A stretch of DNA of 37,906 nt from contig DGRZ01000044.1 in assembly GCA_002391195.1 (NCBI GenBank), positions 1 to 37,906 of the forward strand. Reading direction: 5' to 3'. This document shows positions 24,293 to 31,440 of the stretch, in pieces; the stretch's first letter is position 1, and each line of letters opens with the position of its first letter. The DNA comes from Fibrobacter sp. UBA4375 (GTDB lineage Bacteria > Fibrobacterota > Fibrobacteria > Fibrobacterales > Fibrobacteraceae). Below the pieces are notes generated by a model that saw only the letters and a program-made list of their open reading frames with translations, was not told the DNA's origin and did not search any database. Made by a program: the position numbers and the translations under genes.

Positions 24293-24400
24293 CCAATGTC
24301 ATTGCAAACAGCCCACCCATTGTCATTGCGACCCTCCCACCTATTGTCATTGCGACCCTCCCACCTATTGTCATTGCGAGCAACGCGAAGCAATCTCTAA
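24293..24400. repeat. 24-nt tandem repeat ending in a REP-like palindrome
   Basis: Four copies of a unit containing ATTGTCATTGCG start the TGTCATTGC word at 24297, 24321, 24345 and 24369, exactly 24 nt apart, with spacer ACCCTCCCACCT in the middle units. The last copy runs into the palindrome GTCATTGCGAGCAACGCGAA...GCAATC (24370-24395), whose reverse strand ends in ATGAC like the other elements. It fills the ruvA-mqnE gap. Confidence 0.9.
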
Positions 24401-24411
24401 CCTGAATTAAT

Positions 24412-25452
24412 ATGTCCCGCATTACAGAAGCCGAAGCCCTGGACCTTTTCAACAACGCCCCCCTGGCGGAACTCTGCGCCCTTGCAAACGCCGAAAAGGA
24501 ACGCCGCCACGGGAAATCCGTCTATTGGGTCAACAACAGACAAATTAACTACACCAACGTCTGTGTTCTGCACTGCAAGTTCTGCGCCTTCTCCAAAATC
24601 AAGAAGGACAGCCCCACCGCCTACGACTGGGACTACGGCACCATCAGGACAAAGGCCGCCGAGGCTATCGGCCAAGGAGCGCGGGAACTCCACATTGTAG
24701 GCGGCCTCCACCCGGACCACCCCTTTGACTACTACATCGACATGCTCTCGAAACTCCGCAAGGAATTCCCGAAGGTGAACCTGAAGGCCTTTACCGCCGT
24801 AGAAATCTGCCACTTCTCGAAAATTTCGGGCCAGAGCCCCGAACAGATCATGGCGACGCTGAAAAAGGCAGGCCTTGACGCTCTCCCCGGAGGCGGCGCC
24901 GAAATCCTGGTGCAAAGCGTCCGGGACCAAATCTGCCCGGGTAAAGAAACTGGCGAGGAATGGCTTTCTGTGCACAGGGCGGCTCACAAGCTGGGAATCC
25001 CCACCAACGCCACCATGCTCTTTGGCCACGTCGAAAAGCCCGAAGACCGCATCGCCCACATGAAAATGCTCCGTGACCTGCAGGACGAAGCCCCCGGATT
25101 CTTCGCCTTCATCCCCCTGGTTTACCATCCCGAGCACAACGCCCTCCACAAAATTGTCCCGAACATCACCAGCGAAGAAGACATCTTGCGTACGGTGGCC
25201 GTAGCGCGCCTGTTCCTGGACAACTTCCCCCATATCAAGGCCTACTGGATACAGATGGGAATCGACACCGCCATGAAGGCACTCCACGCAGGGGCTTCCG
25301 ACCTGGACGGTACCATCATGGAAGAAAAAATCACCCACGCCGCCGGCGCCACCGCCCCCGTAGGGATGAGCCCTTCTCGCATGCGGGAACTGATTATTGG
25401 CGAAGGCCTCACCCCCATCGAACGGGACGCCATGTACGAGACCTTCGGGTAG
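24412..25452 (+). CDS. mqnE: Aminofutalosine synthase, radical SAM enzyme of menaquinone synthesis
   Basis: MqnE joins chorismate-derived 3-(1-carboxyvinyloxy)benzoate to SAM to make aminofutalosine. The 346-residue protein has the cluster motif C51-x3-C55-x2-C58 (CVLHCKFCAF) preceded by NRQINYTNV, plus GGLHPDHPFDYYIDML, LDALPGGGAEIL, NATMLFGH and the C-terminal SDLDGTIMEEKITHAAGA. These fit MqnE better than MqnC or CofH. It indicates menaquinone made by the futalosine route. No Shine-Dalgarno site is visible before the ATG. A strong terminator follows the stop. Confidence 0.9.
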   Translation: MSRITEAEALDLFNNAPLAELCALANAEKERRHGKSVYWVNNRQINYTNVCVLHCKFCAFSKIKKDSPTAYDWDYGTIRTKAAEAIGQGARELHIVGGLHPDHPFDYYIDMLSKLRKEFPKVNLKAFTAVEICHFSKISGQSPEQIMATLKKAGLDALPGGGAEILVQSVRDQICPGKETGEEWLSVHRAAHKLGIPTNATMLFGHVEKPEDRIAHMKMLRDLQDEAPGFFAFIPLVYHPEHNALHKIVPNITSEEDILRTVAVARLFLDNFPHIKAYWIQMGIDTAMKALHAGASDLDGTIMEEKITHAAGATAPVGMSPSRMRELIIGEGLTPIERDAMYETFG

Positions 25453-25462
25453 ATGGCACTAG

Positions 25463-25495
25463 AAAACCCCGTGCAGAATTGCACGGGGCTTTCGT
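25463..25495. terminator. Bidirectional terminator between mqnE and a lipoprotein gene
   Basis: A perfect 9-bp stem CCCCGTGCA with TGCACGGGG (loop GAAT) is followed by CTTTCG on the plus strand and by TTTTC on the minus strand. It sits between convergent genes and suits both. Confidence 0.85.
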
Positions 25496-25521
25496 CGTTC
25501 TTAAGGAATAATTCTTTTAGA

Positions 25522-26154
25522 TTACTTCTTCTGGAGCGGGGTATCCTTCAGGATTTCCTCGACCAGGTTCTTCATGTTTTCTTCCCAGTCGCCCTTGCCC
25601 ATGGCAAAGCCGAGGTGGACACGAGCCTTGAGCGTGCCGCTCGCCACAACGGTCTTGCTGTCGGCGTTGGCAATGGAGTATTCGCCGGTGAACTGGAGGT
25701 AGCTCTTGGTTTCGGCGCTCATGGTGAGCGGGTTCATCTTGGTCTCGGAGAGGCGGGAAACTTCGAGGTTGCTCATGGAGATGATGAGACCAGAAACGCC
25801 GTCGAGAGCGTCAAACTTCGGGGAGGGAACGAGATAGTCCTTCTTGCCGAACTTGGTCGAGGTCATGGTGAAGTCTGCCGCTTCCTTGGCCGTGAAATTG
25901 GCGGCGATGTCGGCCTGGCTCTTCAGTTCGCTGCCCATCTGCTGGGTGAACCAGCCGGAGAAGTTGCTGGAGAAGTCCGGAAGGTCGTCGGCAACGTCGT
26001 CCTGGTTCTTCACGACAGGTTCGGTGTAGAAGACGGTCACTGCCGTTGCAGGTTCTGTCCAACTAGGGTCGATGTTCTTGAGACCAGCCTTGCCCCCGCA
26101 ACCGATGAGAGAAAGTGAGACTGCACAGAGAAGAAGTGCAGCAAATTTTTTCAT
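25522..26154 (-). CDS. Lipoprotein of unknown function
   Basis: This 210-residue protein has a lipoprotein signal peptide with lipobox LIGC (MKKFAALLLCAVSLSLIGC). The rest (FSGWFTQQMGSELKSQADIAANFTAKEAADFTMT...KTVVASGTLKARVHLGFAMGKGDWEENMKNLVEEILKD) resembles small outer membrane lipoproteins with a mixed fold, but no family is recognised. The ATG at 26154 has AGGAGG 8 nt upstream. A TATATT box (26213-26218) places the transcript start about 50 nt upstream of the start codon. A 27-bp palindrome (26293-26319) lies between this gene and the divergent ATPase. Confidence 0.82.
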   Translation of the reverse strand: MKKFAALLLCAVSLSLIGCGGKAGLKNIDPSWTEPATAVTVFYTEPVVKNQDDVADDLPDFSSNFSGWFTQQMGSELKSQADIAANFTAKEAADFTMTSTKFGKKDYLVPSPKFDALDGVSGLIISMSNLEVSRLSETKMNPLTMSAETKSYLQFTGEYSIANADSKTVVASGTLKARVHLGFAMGKGDWEENMKNLVEEILKDTPLQKK

Positions 26155-26292
26155 GATATTATCCTCCTGATGGAAAATTTCCAGAAAAACGACATTGTTT
26201 TCCTGGCGAGGCAATATAGGAAAAATTTGTTCTAAAAAAGAGATTTTCGTGCAATAAAAAAATTTTTTTCGAGATTTTCCGTCAAAAATTTT

Positions 26293-26319
26293 CTATATGA
26301 CTCAATCTGAGACATATAG
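26293..26319. repeat. 27-bp near-palindrome, copy A
   Basis: CTATATGACTC-AATCT-GAGACATATAG: the two 11-nt arms are complementary at 10 positions. Copies B (33419) and C (36238) have the same arms. Upstream, AAAATTTT is also shared. Each arm carries a TATATG resembling the local -10 boxes, one on each strand, so it may be a symmetric divergent promoter or an operator on it. Confidence 0.85.
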
Positions 26320-26408
26320 GAATTTTCCAAGATTTCATGACAGGAACGGCAATCCAGGGGCCTTTCCAGTTCAAGAAATTGCAAAAACGATCCGGCCCAT
26401 CTAGACAA

Positions 26409-26443
26409 TTTCCCAAATTTTATATATTTTAATTTTTGGGAAA
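26409..26443. promoter_or_regulatory. Inverted repeat upstream of the AAA ATPase gene
   Basis: TTTCCCAAA (26409-26417) and TTTGGGAAA (26435-26443) are perfect complements flanking an AT-rich centre with TATATATT. The second arm ends 21 nt before the start codon, a position suited to an operator or a translation-controlling hairpin. Confidence 0.4.
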
Positions 26444-26464
26444 TAGAAATTCGGGAGCCGACAA

Positions 26465-27664
26465 ATGAAACTGATTGAAAGAACAGTGTATTTGGACACA
26501 TTGAAAAATGTCAGGGGCACACCCGACATCAAGATAATAACCGGAATCCGTCGTTCCGGCAAATCAAAATTATTAGAATCCTTTGCAGAATGGATTGCAA
26601 AAAATGATAAAAAGGCAAACATCATCAAGATCAACTTCAACTTGACGAAGTTTGAAAAATTACAGAACTATTCCGCACTCGAAGAATATGCAGAACAGGC
26701 GTACAAGCCTAAAAAGACAAACTATCTGTTCATCGACGAAGTTCAACTTTGCGACTCGTTCGAAAAGGCGTTGAACAGCCTGCACGCCACGGAAAAATTC
26801 GACATCTATGTAACCGGCTCAAACGCATTCCTGCTTAGTAGCGATCTGGCAACGCTCTTTACGGGCCGAACTTTTGAGATACCCGTCTTCCCGTTTTCGT
26901 TTGCGGAATACACAAAATACTACAAGCCGAAAAAAATGGAAGACTCGTTCGAATCCTACCTTAAAGAAGGTGGAATGGCGGGTTCCTTCTTATACAAGAC
27001 TGAAAACGAAAAGTTCCGTTACGTGAACGAAGATGTTTTCAACACGTTGGTTATCCGCGACATCGTCAAAAAATACAAGATTCGGAACAAGGTCTTTCTT
27101 GAAAAACTGATTGACTTTTTGATGGACAATGTCGGCAACATCACCTCCATCCGAAATGTCGCCAAGACAATCAGCACCACAGGCGACAAGACGAACCATA
27201 AAACCATAGGTTCTTACATCGATTATTTATGCAAGGCATTCGCCTTCTACAAAATCCGAAGATTCGACATTCGCGGAAAAAGATACTTGACCACGGAAGA
27301 CAAATACTACTTGAGCGACCATTCGTTCCGCTACGCAAGACTCGGGACCCGCAACATGGACTACGGCCACGTGTACGAAAACATGGTTGCCATGGAATTA
27401 CTTCGAAGGGGTTACCAACTTTACGTCGGAGTCCTATACAAGAAAGAAATCGACTTTGTAGCAATGAAACATGACGAAAAGCTGTATATCCAGGTATCGG
27501 ACAACATCTCGGACAAGAAGACTTTTGAAAGGGAAACTGCCCCGCTGCTCGGAATAAAAGACGCATACCCCAAAATGCTCATCGCGAGAACAAACCACGA
27601 AACGACCCAGTACGAAGGAATCAGAATCGTCGATGTCTCAAGATGGCTTCTTGGCATGGATTAG
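26465..27664 (+). CDS. AAA-family ATPase with DUF4143-type C-terminal domain
   Basis: This 399-residue protein has Walker A GIRRSGKS (27-34), Walker B YLFIDEVQ (D91, E92) and the family block YVTGSNAFLLSSDLATLFTGRTFEIPVFPFSFAEY. A C-terminal half with NMDYGHVYENMVAMELLRRGYQLYVG...KEIDFVA looks nuclease-like (DUF4143). Such AAA_14/DUF4143 proteins are widespread stand-alone genes in gut bacteria with unproven roles. GGGAG upstream supports the start. An inverted repeat with an internal TATATATT immediately upstream suggests local control. Its base composition is more AT-rich than the region to its left. Confidence 0.88.
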   Translation: MKLIERTVYLDTLKNVRGTPDIKIITGIRRSGKSKLLESFAEWIAKNDKKANIIKINFNLTKFEKLQNYSALEEYAEQAYKPKKTNYLFIDEVQLCDSFEKALNSLHATEKFDIYVTGSNAFLLSSDLATLFTGRTFEIPVFPFSFAEYTKYYKPKKMEDSFESYLKEGGMAGSFLYKTENEKFRYVNEDVFNTLVIRDIVKKYKIRNKVFLEKLIDFLMDNVGNITSIRNVAKTISTTGDKTNHKTIGSYIDYLCKAFAFYKIRRFDIRGKRYLTTEDKYYLSDHSFRYARLGTRNMDYGHVYENMVAMELLRRGYQLYVGVLYKKEIDFVAMKHDEKLYIQVSDNISDKKTFERETAPLLGIKDAYPKMLIARTNHETTQYEGIRIVDVSRWLLGMD

Positions 27665-27870
27665 CCCCCAACGGATTAAGCCCTCCCTTGGGCGTTCCCC
27701 GGCCCCAACTTGTCATCCCCGCGAAGGCGGGGATCTCCCAGCGTCGAAGGGGGGCCGGGTCGGGTGCTGCTCGCCGAGCACGCTCGGCTCATCGAGCCGC
27801 TTACGCGTCTCGCCACCGCGTGGCGGTGCGACGCCCCCTAACGCAGACGCGGGTGTGGAGTGTGTAGTGT
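27665..27870. repeat. GC-rich compound palindrome block
   Basis: This non-coding block is much richer in G and C than its surroundings and packs several hairpins: ATCCCCGC/GCGGGGAT (REP-like core at 27712-27735), GCCGAG-CACG-CTCGGC, CGGCTC-ATC-GAGCCG and CACCGC-GTG-GCGGTG. The outer parts contain GGGCGTT on the left and CCCCCTAACGC on the right. Short open frames across it read as repeats. A C-poor GTGTGGAGTGTG-type tract follows to about 27890. Confidence 0.7.
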
Positions 27871-27899
27871 GGGGTGTGGAATGATAATTCGAAGATGAT

Positions 27900-29048
27900 T
27901 TACTCAGAATCCTTGACGCAACGGATGGAGAAACTATAGTCCTTGCTGTAATCGTGATACAGCCACGCACCATCGTGGAAAGAAAGGTACGTACAGTAGG
28001 CGTAGTCTTTACTGAACTGCGAAGCGCTCCAGAAGTAGGCTTTGCGACCGACACCTTCAAAGAAGCCTCCGTAGTGCGCAATGCCTGCAGGAGGCGCAGA
28101 AAAACCGTAGTCATCCGTGCCGTTACCTTCACCTATCCAGCCCGTCTTGGTCTTGAGTTTCAAGCCCGCCGTGGCCCAAGTCGCACCGCCCACTGCACCA
28201 AACAGTTCCTCCCATTCACTCTGCGCGGGAACATGCCAGCCGTTGGGGCACACGCCCTGCACGTTGCCCGTACCCAGGGTGGTACAATCGTGGTAGCAGC
28301 CGCACTCGTCCTCGGACTTGCCCATGGCGGCGGCCCAGGTGTAGAGCCGCCCGTAGATGGCGCAATCGCCTTCCTCCATCGTTTCGTGTCTTCCGCCACC
28401 GCACCAACTTTTCTCCGTCTGGTAATTCAAATTCTGAGCCATCCACACTTGGTCTCCGATTTTCACCATCTTGTATGTCTGACCATCACGAGCGTCTTTA
28501 AAACAGTTCTCGTCTGTTTCAACTTCACACTGTCCACTTCCATATACAGAACTCGAGGACTTCGCAGAACTGCTGCTTGACTTTGCGTCATTTCCAGATG
28601 TATTCGAATTGCTGGACTTGGTCGATGTTCCTGCCGAAGAAAGATTGCCCTTGCTGTCGCTGGAGTCGTCGGTCACTTCGGCGGGATCGTTGGACTTGCT
28701 ATCGCTCGACTTAGCGTCGCTATCCTTATCAGTGACCTTGGCACTCAACGAGGAAAAGTCGCAGTCCATCTTCTCGATGAGAGTCCCGATGACCCAGCCG
28801 TTGTCGCCATCGCACACAGCCATGTTATGGTATTCCGTCAGGTAGGTGGCGACACACTTCTGACTCTTGCCGCAGTCGTAATCCGACAGTTCCATGAATG
28901 TCTCGACGGTGTCGGGAATACCCCCACGATTGCCGCCGCTACCGCCATCACCCCCCGCCGACGACGAGTCATCGCAGGCGGTCAGGGCGGAACCGAGCAC
29001 CCCCGCAAGGGCGCAGACCGTAAACATTTTCGCGAATGTATTTTTCAT
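27900..29048 (-). CDS. Fib_succ_major lipoprotein (last of four in operon)
   Basis: This 382-residue lipoprotein has signal and lipobox MKNTFAKMFTVCALAGVLGSALTAC, a Cys-containing N-terminal module (DYDCGKSQKCVATYLTEYH...NGWVIGTLIEKMDC) and a Ser-rich linker (about 100-170). It ends in the Fib_succ_major domain (DARDGQTYKMVKIGDQVWMAQNLNY...CPNGWHVPAQSEWEEL...SIRCVKDSE). The domain is FGE-sulfatase-like in overall pattern, but its role is unknown; surface display is likely. AAAAGG precedes the ATG. The 18-nt gap to the gene upstream is the same sequence as the next gap in the operon, pointing to tandem duplication. Its N-terminal module is nearly identical to that of the gene at 30183. Confidence 0.87.
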   Translation of the reverse strand: MKNTFAKMFTVCALAGVLGSALTACDDSSSAGGDGGSGGNRGGIPDTVETFMELSDYDCGKSQKCVATYLTEYHNMAVCDGDNGWVIGTLIEKMDCDFSSLSAKVTDKDSDAKSSDSKSNDPAEVTDDSSDSKGNLSSAGTSTKSSNSNTSGNDAKSSSSSAKSSSSVYGSGQCEVETDENCFKDARDGQTYKMVKIGDQVWMAQNLNYQTEKSWCGGGRHETMEEGDCAIYGRLYTWAAAMGKSEDECGCYHDCTTLGTGNVQGVCPNGWHVPAQSEWEELFGAVGGATWATAGLKLKTKTGWIGEGNGTDDYGFSAPPAGIAHYGGFFEGVGRKAYFWSASQFSKDYAYCTYLSFHDGAWLYHDYSKDYSFSIRCVKDSE

Positions 29049-29066
29049 AGCAAAACCTTTTGGAAT

Positions 29067-30164
29067 TTATTCAGAGTCCTTGAGGCAACGGACGGAGTAC
29101 CCGTGGTTCTTGTAGGAACTCCCCAAGTCCGCAAGGCCGCTGTGATAGTCCAAATTCACTCTGTACGCGCCGAGGCTTTCGCCTTCAATAGAACTCCATA
29201 GGTACGTCCTAGTGGCGTCATTGAAGAAGTCGCCACTGTAGGCCCTTCTACCAGCAGGGAGCGCAGAAAAACCGAAAGCGTCATCGCCGTTGCCATTTTC
29301 TTGCCAACCATTTGTAGATTTCAACTTTGTACCTGCTATGTTTTTTCCGCCAACCGCCGTGAATAAGGCATTCCATTCATCTCCGTTCGGCAGATGCCAG
29401 CCGTTGGGACAAAAACCCTGAATTAAGGTTGCCGAACCTACCGAAATGAGGTCGCAATCTTTGCGGAAGCCGCAGTCCTGCGGATTGTCTGCATCGCTCG
29501 CCAACTTCACCGAATCAATGGCCACAGCCCAGGTGTAAAGTCGTCCGTACTTGAAACAATTGGCAGGGGCGTTGTCATAGCACCAACTGGTGGAATCGGA
29601 GGTGTAGTCACCATAGTTATAGGGAACGTTAGTGTATGCGTAGTTCAAATTCTGAGCCATCCATATCTGACAATTTTCATTTTCCTCGTCGCAAATCTCA
29701 ATAGTCTTATAGACCTGACCATCTCGCTCGTCGAGAATTTCGCCATACTTCCCCGCTTCCAGAAAGTCCTGATTCAGGTATTCTGTCGTGAAGCATTTGT
29801 ATTTGGAACACGCGTAAGTTCCCGACGGCATGACCTTCGCTTCGGCGTAACTTTTCGGCGCTTCAGTCGAACTCGAAGAATCACCCGACTTTACGGAACT
29901 TGAACTCTTGGAATCTGAAGATTTCTTGTTTTCTTTCGTGGAACTGCTGGACACTTCGGCAGGCTCAGTGTCCTTGACACTGCTAGACGAAGAAGACTTT
30001 TCCGAACTGGACGACACGTCTTCCTGCCCTTCGGCGCTGCTCAGAGCGCTTGTTTCGGTTTCATCGCCACCCGCCGACGAAGAGTCGTCACAGGCGGTCA
30101 GAGCGAACCCGAGCACCCCCGCAAAGGCGCAGACCGTAAACATTTTCGCGAATGTATTTTTCAT
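29067..30164 (-). CDS. Fib_succ_major lipoprotein (third of four)
   Basis: This 365-residue lipoprotein has almost the same signal peptide as its neighbour (lipobox LTAC, residue 25), followed directly by a Ser/Glu-rich linker. A module KSYAEAKVMPSGTYACSKYK...EYLNQDFLEAGKYGEI is shared with the gene at 30183. It ends in the Fib_succ_major domain (ERDGQVYKTIEICDEE...IWMAQNLNYAY...CPNGWHLPNGDEWNALF...YSVRCLKDSE). It lacks the DYDCGKSQKC module, so this family is assembled from exchangeable parts. A six-residue insertion after the ICD of the domain (EENENCQ) is unusual among the five copies here. Confidence 0.87.
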   Translation of the reverse strand: MKNTFAKMFTVCAFAGVLGFALTACDDSSSAGGDETETSALSSAEGQEDVSSSSEKSSSSSSVKDTEPAEVSSSSTKENKKSSDSKSSSSVKSGDSSSSTEAPKSYAEAKVMPSGTYACSKYKCFTTEYLNQDFLEAGKYGEILDERDGQVYKTIEICDEENENCQIWMAQNLNYAYTNVPYNYGDYTSDSTSWCYDNAPANCFKYGRLYTWAVAIDSVKLASDADNPQDCGFRKDCDLISVGSATLIQGFCPNGWHLPNGDEWNALFTAVGGKNIAGTKLKSTNGWQENGNGDDAFGFSALPAGRRAYSGDFFNDATRTYLWSSIEGESLGAYRVNLDYHSGLADLGSSYKNHGYSVRCLKDSE

Positions 30165-30182
30165 AGCAAAACCTTTTGGAAT

Positions 30183-31409
30183 TTATTCAGAGTCCTTGAG
30201 GCAACGGACGCTCACTGCAATGACCTTACTGCGATTAACCATGAGTGCACTCGGACGTCCATAATACATATTCACGCCATATACATAATAGCCATCAATT
30301 TCGGAAGAACTCCAAAAGTCTGTATAATCGCCAGCATTGACAAAACCATCGGTTGGTCTCGAGCCCACAGGCAACGCCGCAAAACCATATGCGTCCGTAC
30401 CGTTACGATTATTAGTCCATCCCGTCTGAGATTTGAGAGCCTTACCCGCATCATCTGTTCCGCCAACTTCATCAATCAAAACATTCCATTCGGTTGTATC
30501 AGGCAGATGCCACCCCATCGGACATAAACCCTGAACTTTTGAAGGTAGAGAGCAGGTCTTTTTTCTGCCACAGTCCACTCCATTGCCGCTGTCGTAAAGT
30601 GCGATTGAGTCAATCGCCGCGGCCCAGGTATAAAGCCGACCGCCATACGCACATTTTTCTTCATTGTATTCATAGCACCAATTACGTTCCAACAAACTAA
30701 GCGTTTTAATACTGTCGGCATAGTTCAAATTCTGTGCCATCCATATCTGCTCGCCAATCTGAGCAGTCTTATAAACCTGACCATCGCGTTCATCGAGAAT
30801 TTCGCCATACTTACCCGTTTCAAGGAATTCCTGGTTCAGGTATTCTGTCGTAACACACTTATACTTCGTGCAATCGTATGTTCCAGACGGCATGACCTTT
30901 GCTTCGGCGTAACTTTTCGGAACCTCGCCTTTACTAAACGAAGACTCGACCTTGCTCGCAGAACTGTTGCTTGACTTTGTGCCATTTCCAGACGAATTGG
31001 AGTTGCTGGACTTGGTCGATGTTCCTGTCGAAGAAGGATTGTCCTTGCTGTCGCTGGAGTCGTCGGTCACTTCGGCGGGATCGTTGGACTTGCTATCGCT
31101 CGACTTGTCACTCGATGAAGAGAAGTCGCAGTCCATCTTCTCGATGAGGGTCCCGATGACCCAGCCGTTGTTACCATCGCACACAGCCATGTCATGGTAT
31201 TCCGTCAGGTATGTGGCGACGCACTTCTGACTCTTGCCGCAGTCGTAGTCCGACAGTTCCATGAATGACTCGACGGTGTCAGGAATACCCCCACGGTTCC
31301 CGCCACTACCATTATCACCCCCCGCCGACGAAGAATCGTCACAGGCGGAAAACACGAAGAAAGTTAAACCGGCTGCACCTATTAAGAAAATTTTCTTGAC
31401 ATACTTCAT
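30183..31409 (-). CDS. Fib_succ_major lipoprotein (second of four; mosaic)
   Basis: This 408-residue lipoprotein has a signal peptide unlike its neighbours (MKYVKKIFLIGAAGLTFFVFSAC). It then has the DYDCGKSQKC module found in the gene at 27900, the KSYAEAKVMPSGTY module found in the gene at 29067, and a Fib_succ_major domain ending SVRCLKDSE. It thus combines parts of both neighbours. Two start codons are possible because an 18-bp unit carrying AGAGG and ATG is duplicated: 31427 (overlapping the upstream stop as ATGA) and 31409. The latter was chosen because it gives a standard lipoprotein signal peptide. Confidence 0.83.
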   Translation of the reverse strand: MKYVKKIFLIGAAGLTFFVFSACDDSSSAGGDNGSGGNRGGIPDTVESFMELSDYDCGKSQKCVATYLTEYHDMAVCDGNNGWVIGTLIEKMDCDFSSSSDKSSDSKSNDPAEVTDDSSDSKDNPSSTGTSTKSSNSNSSGNGTKSSNSSASKVESSFSKGEVPKSYAEAKVMPSGTYDCTKYKCVTTEYLNQEFLETGKYGEILDERDGQVYKTAQIGEQIWMAQNLNYADSIKTLSLLERNWCYEYNEEKCAYGGRLYTWAAAIDSIALYDSGNGVDCGRKKTCSLPSKVQGLCPMGWHLPDTTEWNVLIDEVGGTDDAGKALKSQTGWTNNRNGTDAYGFAALPVGSRPTDGFVNAGDYTDFWSSSEIDGYYVYGVNMYYGRPSALMVNRSKVIAVSVRCLKDSE

Positions 31410-31440
31410 TTTGATTCCTCTGTTCATTTTGATTCCTCTG
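31405..31440. repeat. Tandem duplication of an 18-bp ribosome site/start unit
   Basis: Two identical 18-bp units (31405-31422 and 31423-31440) each read CAGAGGAATCAAAATGAA on the minus strand. Each carries AGAGG and an ATG 7 nt later, in the same frame. The upstream copy encodes the end of the preceding protein and its TGA stop overlaps the first ATG. Confidence 0.92.

Larger units (their letters stand above)
26155..26464. promoter_or_regulatory. Divergent regulatory region (lipoprotein / AAA ATPase)
   Basis: This 310-nt gap holds no gene. It contains a minus-strand -10 TATATT at 26213-26218, the 27-bp near-palindrome described separately, and an inverted repeat at 26409-26443 (TTTCCCAAA with TTTGGGAAA) that encloses an AT-rich TATATATT. 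The ATPase ribosome site GGGAG lies about 10 nt before 26465. The region is strongly AT-rich. Confidence 0.55.

Noticed and set aside
27665..27870. Integron attC site
   Set aside because: The end words GGGCGTT and CCCTAACGC recall attC cores, but they do not fit the RYYYAAC/GTTRRRY consensus and there is no integrase or cassette nearby.
27633..27884. Short plus-strand frames across the GC-rich block
   Set aside because: Their translations are the repeat itself (for example PAKAGISQ-type words), with no start signal.
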